A DNA stretch of 8,867 nucleotides from Paracoccaceae bacterium (GCA_007119835.1 SKOX01000019.1:1-8867), one strand, 5' to 3'. Shown: positions 1-7,685, counted from the stretch's first letter. The notes: generated from the sequence alone by a model not told the origin. Made by a program: numbers and translations.

Positions 1-1525
<1,525 letters not shown>

Positions 1526-1533
1526 GCGGCTGC

Positions 1534-1561
1534 GCTATCCGAGGCCGCCGCGGGCCGTCAA
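1534..1561 (-). promoter_or_regulatory. Candidate promoter for the ABC-F gene, very close to its start codon
   Basis: On the minus strand TTGACG (1561-1556) is followed after 16 bases by GATAGC (1539-1534), a fair -35 and a weak -10. Transcription would begin about 1527-1528, only two or three bases before the ATG at 1525. This agrees with the absence of a Shine-Dalgarno. The -35 is convincing; the -10 matches only three of six consensus bases. Confidence 0.4.
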
Positions 1562-1588
1562 GGCGGGGCCGCATCGTTCGCGCCCCCG

Positions 1589-1656
1589 TCTTCCCCGCAA
1601 CTCGGCCTTCCCCGCAACCCGGCCTTCCCCGCAACCCGGCCTTCCCCGCAGCCCAA
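1589..1656. repeat. Four-copy 17-bp tandem repeat in the divergent intergenic region
   Basis: Four back-to-back 17-bp units lie at 1589-1605, 1606-1622, 1623-1639 and 1640-1656. Units 2 and 3 are identical (CCTTCCCCGCAACCCGG). Unit 1 differs at two positions and unit 4 at three. The array sits between the candidate minus-strand promoter (1561-1534) and the TTGACG at 1661 facing the aminotransferase gene. It contains no long inverted repeat. It could be a variable-number repeat, a row of protein binding sites, or simple slippage; the sequence alone does not decide. Confidence 0.9.
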
Positions 1657-1660
1657 AGGC

Positions 1661-1689
1661 TTGACGCGCCGGGGGCTTTCGCCGCAGAC
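1661..1689 (+). promoter_or_regulatory. Weak candidate promoter for the aminotransferase-ppiD-trpE operon
   Basis: TTGACG at 1661-1666 is a good -35 hexamer directly after the tandem repeat, at a suitable distance before the aminotransferase gene. The expected -10 zone, about 1683-1690 (GCAGAC at 17-bp spacing), is poor. The call rests almost entirely on the -35 and its position. Confidence 0.22.
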
Positions 1690-1695
1690 CTCGCT

Positions 1696-1722
1696 CCTGC
1701 CGCCACGGCAGGGCAGGGGGAG
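1696..1722 (+). promoter_or_regulatory. Leader hairpin and ribosome binding site of the aminotransferase gene
   Basis: CCTGCCG (1696-1702) and CGGCAGG (1706-1712) form a perfect 7-bp stem with a CCA loop. A purine-rich Shine-Dalgarno stretch (GGGGGAG, 1716-1722) follows, eight bases before the ATG at 1731. A second GGCAGG (1712-1717) overlaps the first and the binding site, so CCTGCC at 1696-1701 has two possible partners, one of which would cover part of the ribosome binding site. Confidence 0.45.
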
Positions 1723-1730
1723 CGTTATCC

Positions 1731-2936
1731 ATGCCGGCGATCAGCCCGCTCATGCGCGACACGACGCCGCCGCCGGTCATGGAGGCGCGGCGCTGGATCG
1801 CCGGCGTCGATTTCCCGCCCGAGCGGCCGCTCATCAACCTCTCCCAGGCCGCCCCGGTCGAGCCGCCGCCCGAGCCGCTGCGCGAGGCGATGGCCACGAT
1901 GGTCCGCACGGAGGCCGACACCCACCTCTACGGCCCGGTTCTCGGCCTCCCCGCCCTGCGCGCCGCCGTCGCGTCGCGCTGGTCGGCGGCCTATGGCGGC
2001 CGGATCGAGCCCGCGGACGTGGCGATCACGCCGGGCTGCAACCTCGCCTTCTGCGCCGCGGTGGCGACCCTCGCCGCGCCCGGCGACGCGGTGATGCTGC
2101 CGGTCCCGTGGTACTTCAACCACCAGATGTGGCTCACCCAGACCGGCATCGAGGTCGTGCCGATCCCCTGCGGCGAGGGGATGCTGCCCGATCTCGACGC
2201 GGCCCGTGCCCGCATGAGCCCGCGCGTGCGCGCCATCGCGCTCGTCTCGCCCAACAACCCCACAGGCGCCGAATACCCCGCCGCGCTGGTCGCGGCCTTT
2301 GTCCGGCTCGCGCGGGAGCGGGGCATCGCGCTCGTCCTCGACGAGACCTACCGCGACTTCGACAGCCGCGCGGGCGCGCCCCACGGCCTCTTCGCCGACC
2401 CCGGCTGGCGCGAGACGCTGGTCCACCTCTACTCCTTCTCCAAGGCCTACCGCCTGACCGGCCACCGGGTCGGCGCCATCGTCGCCGACCCGGCGCTGCT
2501 CGCCCAGGCCGAGAAGTTCCTCGACACCGCCGCGATCTGCGCGCCGCTGCTCGGCCAGAAGGCGGCGCTCTGGGGCCTCGAGAACCTCGGGCCCTGGGTC
2601 GCGGGCGAGCGCGCCGAGATCCTCCGCCGGCGCGCGGCCATCGCCGCGGGCATCGCCCGGCTGCCCGGCTGGCGGCTCATGGGCTGCGGCGCCTACTTCG
2701 CCTACGTCTCCCACCCCTCCGCGGAGGACGCCGCGACCCTCGCGCGCCGCCTCGTCACCGAGCAGTCCCTCCTCGTGCTGCCCGGCACCATGTTCGGCGA
2801 CCCGGACGACCCCGCCCGCGCGCGCGAACTCCGCATCGCCTTCGCCAACGCCGACACCGACGGCATCGCAGAGTTGATCGCCCGCCTCGAGGCGGCGACG
2901 GCCGCCGGCCTTGTTTCGCGAGGGACCAGCGCGTAA
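1731..2936 (+). CDS. PLP-dependent fold-type I aminotransferase (class I/II)
   Basis: Cytoplasmic aminotransferase of 401 aa, the usual length for the COG0436-type aspartate/aromatic/methionine group. It moves an amino group between an amino acid and a 2-oxo acid using pyridoxal phosphate. Visible landmarks are HLYGPVLGLPALR with Tyr67, SPNNPTG with Asn176, LDETY with Asp204 and Tyr207, SFSKAYRLTGHRVG with Lys238 as the Schiff-base lysine, and Arg368 in LRIAFAN, the family's alpha-carboxylate-binding arginine. The catalytic set is complete. The ATG at 1731 has a good Shine-Dalgarno (1716-1722). The gene ends 33 bases before ppiD on the same strand, so co-transcription with ppiD and trpE is likely. 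Placement beside trpE hints at amino-acid metabolism, but motifs do not fix the substrate; aspartate, aromatic amino acids, methionine/kynurenine or succinyl-diaminopimelate are all possible. No signal peptide or membrane segment is seen. Confidence 0.92.
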   Translation: MPAISPLMRDTTPPPVMEARRWIAGVDFPPERPLINLSQAAPVEPPPEPLREAMATMVRTEADTHLYGPVLGLPALRAAVASRWSAAYGGRIEPADVAITPGCNLAFCAAVATLAAPGDAVMLPVPWYFNHQMWLTQTGIEVVPIPCGEGMLPDLDAARARMSPRVRAIALVSPNNPTGAEYPAALVAAFVRLARERGIALVLDETYRDFDSRAGAPHGLFADPGWRETLVHLYSFSKAYRLTGHRVGAIVADPALLAQAEKFLDTAAICAPLLGQKAALWGLENLGPWVAGERAEILRRRAAIAAGIARLPGWRLMGCGAYFAYVSHPSAEDAATLARRLVTEQSLLVLPGTMFGDPDDPARARELRIAFANADTDGIAELIARLEAATAAGLVSRGTSA

Positions 2937-2969
2937 TAGGCGGTCCACCGCCGACAGCAGGGATCCCGC

Positions 2970-4835
2970 ATGCTCAATACCTTCCGCGCGAAGACGACCA
3001 GCATCTTCTTCTGGGTCATCGTCGTGCTGCTCATCATCGGGCTCGCCGGCTTCGGCATCTCGGTGGGCGGGATCGCCACCCAGAACGTCGCCCGCGTCGG
3101 CGACCGCGACATCAGCCGCGAGACCTTCGTGCGCACCTTCGACCAGGAGATCCGCGCGATCACCCAGCAGCTCGGCCGGCCGCTCACCGCCGAGGAGGCC
3201 CGCCGCTTCGGCGTCGACCGCTTCGTGCTGTCGCGGCTCGTCAACGAAGCGGCGCTCGACCACGAGGCGAACCGCCTCGGCCTCTCGACCGGCGACGACG
3301 AGGTCAGCCGCCAGATCCGCGCGATCCCGGCCTTCCAGGGCCTCGACGGCAGCTTCGACCGCGACGCCTACCGCTTCGCGCTCGACCGCTCCGGCCTGTC
3401 GGTCCGCGACTTCGAGGAGCAGGTCCGCCGCGAGGCGACGCGCGAGCTCGTCGCGGCCTCGCTGCAGGCGCCGGCCGCCATGCCCGACATAGCCGGCCTC
3501 ACCGTGCTCGGCTTCCTCGGCGAGCGGCGCGCCTTCTCCTTCCTCAGCCTCGGCGAGGAGCAGCTCGAGGAGCCGATCCCTGCGCCGACCACCGACCAGC
3601 TGCGCGCCTTCCACGGCGAGAACCCCGAGCGCTACACCCGGCCCGAGACGCGCGAGATCACCTACGCCCTGCTCACCCTCGAGGCCGTCGCCGCGACGAT
3701 CGAGGTGAGCGATGCCGCCGTCGACGCCGCGCTCGAGGCCCAGCCCGGCCGGTTCGAGACGCCCGAGCGGCGCTATCTCGACCGGATCGGCTTCGCCAGC
3801 GAGGCCGAGGCCCAGGCCGCGCGCCAGCGCCTCGACGCCGGCGAGGTCACCTTCGACCAGCTCGCCGCCGAGCGCGAGCTCTCGCCCGCCGACATCGACC
3901 AGGGCCTCCTCGCCGCCTCCGACCTCGCGCCGCAGGCGCGCGACGAGGTCTTCGGCATGCCCGGCCCCGGCGTCGCCGGCCCGGTCGCGACGCCGCTCGG
4001 CCCGTCGCTCTACCGCGTCAACGGCATCGTCGCCGGCCGCACCCTGCCCCCCGGCGAGGCCCGGGCGCGGATCCGCGAGGAGCTCGCCCTCTCCCAGGCC
4101 CGCGACCGCATCCTCGACATCGGCCGCGAGCTCGAGGACATGATCGCCGGCGGCGCCTCGATCGAGGAGGTCGCAGCCGAAACCCCGCTCGTCCAGGGCC
4201 GCATCGCGCTCAACGATGAGACGACCGAAGGCATCGCCGCCGATCCCGATTTCCGCGATGTGGCGTTCGCCGCCGGCGAGAGCTTCGAGACCGACCCCTT
4301 CGAGCTCGCCGACGGCTCCATCGCGACGCTCAGGGTCGACGAGGTGCTGCCGCCGACGCTGCTGCCGCTCGAAGAGGTCCGCGACCGGGTCGCCGCCGAC
4401 TGGCGCGCCGAGCGCACCGCCGAGCGGCTCACCGAGGCGGCCGAGGCGTGGCGCGTCGAGATCGCCGAAGGCACGCCCATCGAGGAACTGGCCGAGCGGC
4501 TGGGTGCGCGCGTCCAGACCGCGGGCCCGCTCTCCCGCGGCGACATCGCCGCCGCGGCGCCGCCCGAGCTCGTCGCCGAGATCTTCGAGCTCGAGCGCGG
4601 CCAGGCGACCATCCTGCCCGAGCCCGGCGGCGCGATCCTCGCCCGCCTCGACCGGATCGAGCCGTTCGACCCCGAGGCCGAGGAGAACCAGCCCGTCGTC
4701 CTCAGCGTCCAGGCCGAGTTCCGCCGCCAGATCGGCGACGACATGCTCTCCTACGTCACCCGGGCGCTGCAGAACGAGGCCGGCGTCTCGGTCAACGAGT
4801 CGCTCATCCAGAGCACGCTGGCCAACCTGCCGTGA
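2970..4835 (+). CDS. ppiD: PpiD-type membrane-anchored periplasmic folding factor (SurA_N / PpiC-type domain)
   Basis: Inner-membrane protein of 621 aa, almost the length of E. coli PpiD (623). PpiD helps newly exported proteins leave the SecYEG channel and acts mainly as a chaperone. A short basic N-terminus (MLNTFRAKTTS) leads into one hydrophobic helix, about residues 12-33, giving an N-in, C-out anchor. A SurA_N-like helical region follows, about 35-165, with the typical GDRDISRETF segment. A parvulin-like region covers about 265-352, then a long C-terminal part with helical, acidic stretches. The parvulin region looks degenerate: I do not see the usual HIL-type histidine motif at its start (RRYLDRIGF instead), so prolyl isomerase activity is doubtful. 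The ATG at 2970 has AGGGA (2959-2963) six bases upstream. The TGA at 4833-4835 overlaps the trpE GTG, so the two are probably translationally coupled. Confidence 0.9.
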   Translation: MLNTFRAKTTSIFFWVIVVLLIIGLAGFGISVGGIATQNVARVGDRDISRETFVRTFDQEIRAITQQLGRPLTAEEARRFGVDRFVLSRLVNEAALDHEANRLGLSTGDDEVSRQIRAIPAFQGLDGSFDRDAYRFALDRSGLSVRDFEEQVRREATRELVAASLQAPAAMPDIAGLTVLGFLGERRAFSFLSLGEEQLEEPIPAPTTDQLRAFHGENPERYTRPETREITYALLTLEAVAATIEVSDAAVDAALEAQPGRFETPERRYLDRIGFASEAEAQAARQRLDAGEVTFDQLAAERELSPADIDQGLLAASDLAPQARDEVFGMPGPGVAGPVATPLGPSLYRVNGIVAGRTLPPGEARARIREELALSQARDRILDIGRELEDMIAGGASIEEVAAETPLVQGRIALNDETTEGIAADPDFRDVAFAAGESFETDPFELADGSIATLRVDEVLPPTLLPLEEVRDRVAADWRAERTAERLTEAAEAWRVEIAEGTPIEELAERLGARVQTAGPLSRGDIAAAAPPELVAEIFELERGQATILPEPGGAILARLDRIEPFDPEAEENQPVVLSVQAEFRRQIGDDMLSYVTRALQNEAGVSVNESLIQSTLANLP

Positions 4836-6349
4836 GCCTCCGGCCGGACTTCGCCGCCTTCGCCGAAGGCTACGAGCGCGGCGAGAACCAGCTCGTCTGG
4901 ACCCGGCTTGTCGCCGACCTCGACACGCCGGTGTCGCTGATGCTGAAGCTGACCGAGGCGCGGCGGGACTCGTTCCTGCTCGAATCCGTCACCGGCGGCG
5001 AGGTGCGCGGGCGCTACTCGATCATCGGCATGAAGCCCGACCTGGTCTGGGAGTGCCGCGGCGACCGCGCCCGCGTCAACCGCGCCGCCCGCCACGACCC
5101 CGACGCCTGGGCCGACGAGGCCGCAGGCCCGCTCGCCTCGCTCCGCGGGCTCATCGCCGAGAGCCGCATCGCGATCCCCGCCGATCTGCCGCCGATGTCG
5201 GCGGGCCTCTTCGGCTATCTCGGCTACGACATGGTGCGCCTCGTCGAGCGGCTGCCGGACGTGAACCCCGACCCCCTCGGCCTGCCCGACGCGCTGATGC
5301 TGCGCCCGAGCGTCGTGCTCGTCGTCGACGGCGTGAAGGGCGAGGTGACGGTCGTATCGCCCGCCTGGACCGGCTCCGGCCTTTCCGCCCGCGCCGCCTA
5401 CGCCCAGGCCGCCGAGCGCGTCATGGACGCGGTGCGCGACCTCGACCGCACCGCGATCCGCCACGTCGACCTCCAGGACGCAAACCGCGAGGCCCCGGCG
5501 GCGGTGTCGAACACCACGCCCGAGGCCTACCGCGCCGTCGTCGAGCGGGCGCGCGACTACATCCGCGCCGGCGACATCTTCCAGGTGGTGCCGAGCCAGC
5601 GCTGGGCGCAGCCCTTCGACCTGCCGCCCTTCGCGCTCTACCGCGCGCTGCGCCGCACCAACCCGTCGCCCTACATGTTCTACTTCAATTTCGGCGGCTT
5701 CCAGGTCATCGGCGCGAGCCCCGAGATCCTCGTGCGCGTCAAGGACGGCCGCGTCACCATCCGCCCGATCGCCGGCACGCGTAAACGCGGCGCAACGCCC
5801 GAGGAGGACGCAGCCCTCGAGGCCGACCTCCTCGCCGACCCCAAGGAGCGGGCCGAGCACCTCATGCTCCTCGATCTCGGCCGCAACGACGTCGGCCGCG
5901 TCGCCCGCGTCGGCAGCGTCACCCCGACCGAGCAGTTCGTTATCGAGCGCTACTCCCACGTCATGCACATCGTCTCGAACGTCGAGGGCGACCTCTCCGA
6001 CGATCACGACGCCCTCTCGGCGCTCCTCGCCGGCCTCCCCGCCGGCACGGTCTCCGGCGCGCCGAAGGTCCGCGCCATGGAGATCATCGACGAGCTCGAG
6101 ACCGAGAAGCGCGGCGTCTACGGCGGCGGCGTCGGCTACTTCTCGGCGGGCGGCGACATGGACATCTGCATCGCGCTCCGCACCGCGGTGGTGAAGGACG
6201 CCACCCTCTACGTCCAGGCAGGCGGCGGCGTCGTCTACGACAGCGACCCCGAGGCCGAGTACCAGGAGACCGTCAACAAGGCCCGCGCGCTCTTCCAGGC
6301 GGCCCGCGACGCCGCCCTCTTCGTCGACGGGCGCGGCCGCCAGGGCTGA
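4832..6349 (+). CDS. trpE: Anthranilate synthase component I
   Basis: Cytoplasmic enzyme making anthranilate from chorismate, the first committed step of tryptophan synthesis, using ammonia from the TrpG glutaminase subunit. The 505-aa length fits a stand-alone TrpE; there is no fused TrpG domain. The LLES-X10-S tryptophan feedback motif is intact (LLES at 49-52, final Ser63 in GRYSIIG). The chorismate-binding core shows PIAGTRKRG (from P312), HVMHIVSNVEG with His379 corresponding to the catalytic HIVS histidine, GTVSGAPKVRAMEII (SGAPK 408-412) and EYQETVNKARALFQA near the end. The GTG start at 4832 forms GTGA with the ppiD stop. The open frame continues far upstream but there lies antisense-like over ppiD in another frame, and the recognisable TrpE sequence begins just after this GTG. 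No Shine-Dalgarno and no leader peptide are seen, so expression probably depends on ppiD translation. trpG does not follow; rpmI does. Confidence 0.95.
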   Translation: MSLRPDFAAFAEGYERGENQLVWTRLVADLDTPVSLMLKLTEARRDSFLLESVTGGEVRGRYSIIGMKPDLVWECRGDRARVNRAARHDPDAWADEAAGPLASLRGLIAESRIAIPADLPPMSAGLFGYLGYDMVRLVERLPDVNPDPLGLPDALMLRPSVVLVVDGVKGEVTVVSPAWTGSGLSARAAYAQAAERVMDAVRDLDRTAIRHVDLQDANREAPAAVSNTTPEAYRAVVERARDYIRAGDIFQVVPSQRWAQPFDLPPFALYRALRRTNPSPYMFYFNFGGFQVIGASPEILVRVKDGRVTIRPIAGTRKRGATPEEDAALEADLLADPKERAEHLMLLDLGRNDVGRVARVGSVTPTEQFVIERYSHVMHIVSNVEGDLSDDHDALSALLAGLPAGTVSGAPKVRAMEIIDELETEKRGVYGGGVGYFSAGGDMDICIALRTAVVKDATLYVQAGGGVVYDSDPEAEYQETVNKARALFQAARDAALFVDGRGRQG

Positions 6350-6352
6350 CCG

Positions 6353-6365
6353 CGCCGCTGCGGCG
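6353..6365 (+). terminator. Short GC hairpin just after trpE, possible weak terminator
   Basis: CGCCG (6353-6357) and CGGCG (6361-6365) enclose a CTG loop four bases after the trpE stop. There is no following T-run, and short GC hairpins arise easily at this base composition. It may protect the mRNA end or assist Rho-dependent termination, but support is thin. Confidence 0.22.
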
Positions 6366-6376
6366 GGCCGGGCGCC

Positions 6377-6431
6377 TGCCCGATACCTTCGCATACCGTT
6401 CGCATAGCCTTCCCATACCGTTTCCCGATCG
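6377..6431. repeat. Five degenerate 11-bp repeats upstream of rpmI
   Basis: Five consecutive 11-bp units lie at 6377-6387, 6388-6398, 6399-6409, 6410-6420 and 6421-6431. Core units read TTCGCATACCG, TTCGCATAGCC and TTCCCATACCG; the outer two are more diverged. The 11-bp period is about one helical turn, so each unit would present the same DNA face. The array is richer in A/T than its surroundings and ends 23 bases before the candidate rpmI -35. Confidence 0.75.
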
Positions 6432-6454
6432 TGCCGGCGTCGCCGGATCGTGGC

Positions 6455-6483
6455 TTGCGCGACGGGCGGGCGCGCGTTATACG
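6455..6483 (+). promoter_or_regulatory. Candidate promoter for rpmI-rplT
   Basis: TTGCGC (6455-6460) is followed after 17 bases by TATACG (6478-6483); each hexamer matches four of six sigma-70 consensus positions. The TATA stands out in a stretch with almost no A/T. Transcription would begin near 6490, leaving a leader of about 65 bases. Nothing else before rpmI looks as good. Confidence 0.55.
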
Positions 6484-6498
6484 CCCCGCTTCCCATCC

Positions 6499-6535
6499 GA
6501 CGCGGCCGGCCGATGACGGGCTGCCGCTCCGCGTC
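6499..6535 (+). promoter_or_regulatory. Inverted repeat in the rpmI leader
   Basis: GACGCGG (6499-6505) and CCGCGTC (6529-6535) are perfect 7-bp arms around a 23-base loop, inside the expected rpmI 5' leader and 10 bases before the Shine-Dalgarno AGGAG (6546-6550). The alternative arms GCGGC (6502-6506) and GCCGC (6523-6527) compete. Ribosomal protein operons, including L20 operons in other bacteria, are often controlled by leader RNA that binds an encoded protein. Such a role here is inference. Confidence 0.4.
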
Positions 6536-6556
6536 CGAACGTGTCAGGAGACCGAA

Positions 6557-6757
6557 ATGCCCAAGATGAAGACCAAGTCGAGCGCCAAGAAGCGCTTCAA
6601 GGTCACGGCCAACGGCCGCGTGCTCGCAGCAGGTGCGGGCAAGCGCCACGGCATGATCAAGCGCAGCAACAAGTTCGTCCGCCAGGCCCGCGGGACCTCG
6701 ACCCTCTCGGCACCCGACGAGAAGATCGTGAAGTCCTACATGCCCTACGACCGCTGA
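6557..6757 (+). CDS. rpmI: 50S ribosomal protein bL35
   Basis: Structural protein of the large ribosomal subunit, 66 aa, the normal length for bL35. It opens with the characteristic [21 protein letters not shown] and contains [20 protein letters not shown], both strongly basic as expected for an rRNA-binding protein. The ATG at 6557 has AGGAG (6546-6550) six bases upstream; in-frame sequence further upstream is non-coding leader. It is followed by rplT after 10 bases, the usual pairing. infC, which often precedes rpmI in other bacteria, is absent here: the gene before it is trpE, with a 207-base gap and its own promoter candidate. Confidence 0.98.
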   Translation: MPKMKTKSSAKKRFKVTANGRVLAAGAGKRHGMIKRSNKFVRQARGTSTLSAPDEKIVKSYMPYDR

Positions 6758-6767
6758 GGAGGCAAGA

Positions 6768-7130
6768 ATGTCCCGAGTAACCTCCGGCAAGGTCACCCAC
6801 GCCCGCCACCGCAAGGTCGTGGCTCAGGCGAAGGGTTACTATGGCGCCCGCTCGACCAACTTCCGTACCGCCAAGCAGGCCGTCGACAAGGCGCTCCAGT
6901 ACGCGACCCGCGACCGCAAGACCCGCAAGCGGACCTTCCGCGCCCTGTGGATCCAGCGGATCAACGCCGCCGTCCGCGCCCACGACGAGCAGCTGACGTA
7001 TTCGCGCTTCATCAACGGCCTCGACCTCGCCGGCATCGAGGTCGACCGCAAGGTCCTCGCCGACCTCGCCGTGCACGAGCCCGACGCCTTCGGCGTCATC
7101 GTCGACCGCGCCAAGTCCGCGCTGGCCTGA
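6768..7130 (+). CDS. rplT: 50S ribosomal protein bL20
   Basis: Large-subunit assembly protein that binds 23S rRNA early; in several bacteria it also represses its own operon. The 120-aa length is typical. The basic N-terminal extension ([28 protein letters not shown]) and the core [33 protein letters not shown] are clear bL20 signatures. The ATG at 6768 follows a strong AGGAGG (6757-6762) that begins on the last base of the rpmI stop codon, so the pair is one transcript. pheS, a frequent next gene, is not downstream; a stem-loop terminator and a convergent gene follow instead. Confidence 0.98.
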   Translation: MSRVTSGKVTHARHRKVVAQAKGYYGARSTNFRTAKQAVDKALQYATRDRKTRKRTFRALWIQRINAAVRAHDEQLTYSRFINGLDLAGIEVDRKVLADLAVHEPDAFGVIVDRAKSALA

Positions 7131-7147
7131 CGCCTGCGCCCGGCATC

Positions 7148-7172
7148 CGGGGGCGGCTCATCACCGCCCCCG
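7148..7172. terminator. Stem-loop between convergent rplT and the GYD-domain gene, likely bidirectional terminator
   Basis: CGGGGGCGG (7148-7156) and CCGCCCCCG (7164-7172) are perfect 9-bp arms around a 7-base loop. The position, 17 bases past the rplT stop and 11 bases past the stop of the opposing gene, suits both transcripts. No T-run follows on either strand, so it may act with Rho or as an RNA 3' end stabiliser rather than as a classic intrinsic terminator. Confidence 0.7.
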
Positions 7173-7183
7173 TCCTGCCCGCC

Positions 7184-7513
7184 TCAGGCCATGGGCGAGC
7201 GGTAGCCGGTCGCCTCTGCGGCCATCTTCATGGCCTCCATCGCCTCGGCCGACGTCATCAGCTTGGTGGTTCGCGTCCGCGACGTCGTTCCCGCGGCGGC
7301 GACGGCCATGACGCCGGCCGCCATCATTCGGTCGTCGGTTCCCTCGATCAGGCACACGACGTCGTACTCGCCAAAGCAGAAGAACAGGTGGTGCAACTTG
7401 CCGCCGAGGTTCTCGACGAGCGCCGAAGCGGCCTCGGCGCGGTCCTGCGGACGACCGACCATCGCCTTGACGGCCTCGGAGGTATAGGAAAGCTGAAGTA
7501 GGTAGTAAGGCAT
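7184..7513 (-). CDS. Small GYD-domain protein
   Basis: A 109-aa protein that begins MPYYLLQLSYTSEAVKAMVGRP and carries FCFGEYDVVCLIEG (GEYDVV about 48-53), which fits the GYD family (Pfam PF08734), a small widespread group without an established function and a probable ferredoxin-like alpha/beta fold. The C-terminal part has the family-like TTKLMTSAEAMEAMKMA, unusually rich in Met and Ala. The ATG at 7513 is chosen because the family sequence begins there and a Shine-Dalgarno (GAGGGAGA, 7526-7519) lies five bases upstream. The open frame extends further upstream with no family-like sequence. No signal peptide or membrane helix is visible. It stands alone, convergent with rplT and divergent from mgtE. 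I assign no function. Confidence 0.88.
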   Translation of the reverse strand: MPYYLLQLSYTSEAVKAMVGRPQDRAEAASALVENLGGKLHHLFFCFGEYDVVCLIEGTDDRMMAAGVMAVAAAGTTSRTRTTKLMTSAEAMEAMKMAAEATGYRSPMA

Positions 7514-7666
7514 GGGCTTCTCCCTCGCACCATGCCGGGCCGGCCAGCTTCCCCTTTCCGCCCTGCCTTCGTGGAAACCAGCCGTACCGGTTTCGCCGCG
7601 CTGATTCCGCGGCCCGCAACGGGGCGGCGCTGCGCTTAGAACCCTATCACGGCGCGCGGGATCTGT

Positions 7667-7685
7667 CGCTGCTGCAAACGCAGCG
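7667..7685. repeat. Short inverted repeat between the GYD gene and mgtE
   Basis: CGCTGC (7667-7672) and GCAGCG (7680-7685) are perfect 6-bp arms around a 7-base spacer, about 60 bases before the candidate mgtE -35. The size suits an operator for a dimeric regulator or a small hairpin. A second, weaker pair, GAAACC (7574-7579) and GGTTTC (7589-7594), lies nearer the GYD gene. Chance occurrence is likely for arms this short. Confidence 0.3.

Noticed and set aside
1589..1656. The 17-bp array as a CRISPR locus
   Set aside because: Units are directly adjacent with no spacers and are shorter than CRISPR repeats; no cas genes are present.
1725..3614. A 629-codon open frame on the minus strand opposite the aminotransferase and ppiD genes
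   Set aside because: It is the antisense shadow of two genes with complete motif sets on the plus strand. Its translation is repetitive, rich in E, A, R and G, and without domain features.
4448..4831. Upstream in-frame extension of trpE by 128 codons
   Set aside because: The extension overlaps ppiD in another frame, is arginine-rich and unlike TrpE. TrpE similarity begins right after the GTG at 4832, which forms a normal 4-base overlap.
6431..6556. N-terminal extension of bL35 from a GTG at 6431
   Set aside because: bL35 is normally about 65 aa and begins MPKMKTK; the ATG at 6557 has a good ribosome binding site and the upstream residues are unrelated.
4751..6814. A 687-codon minus-strand open frame opposite trpE and rpmI
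   Set aside because: trpE and rpmI are unambiguous on the plus strand, and this frame crosses the intergenic region and both genes without any recognisable domain.
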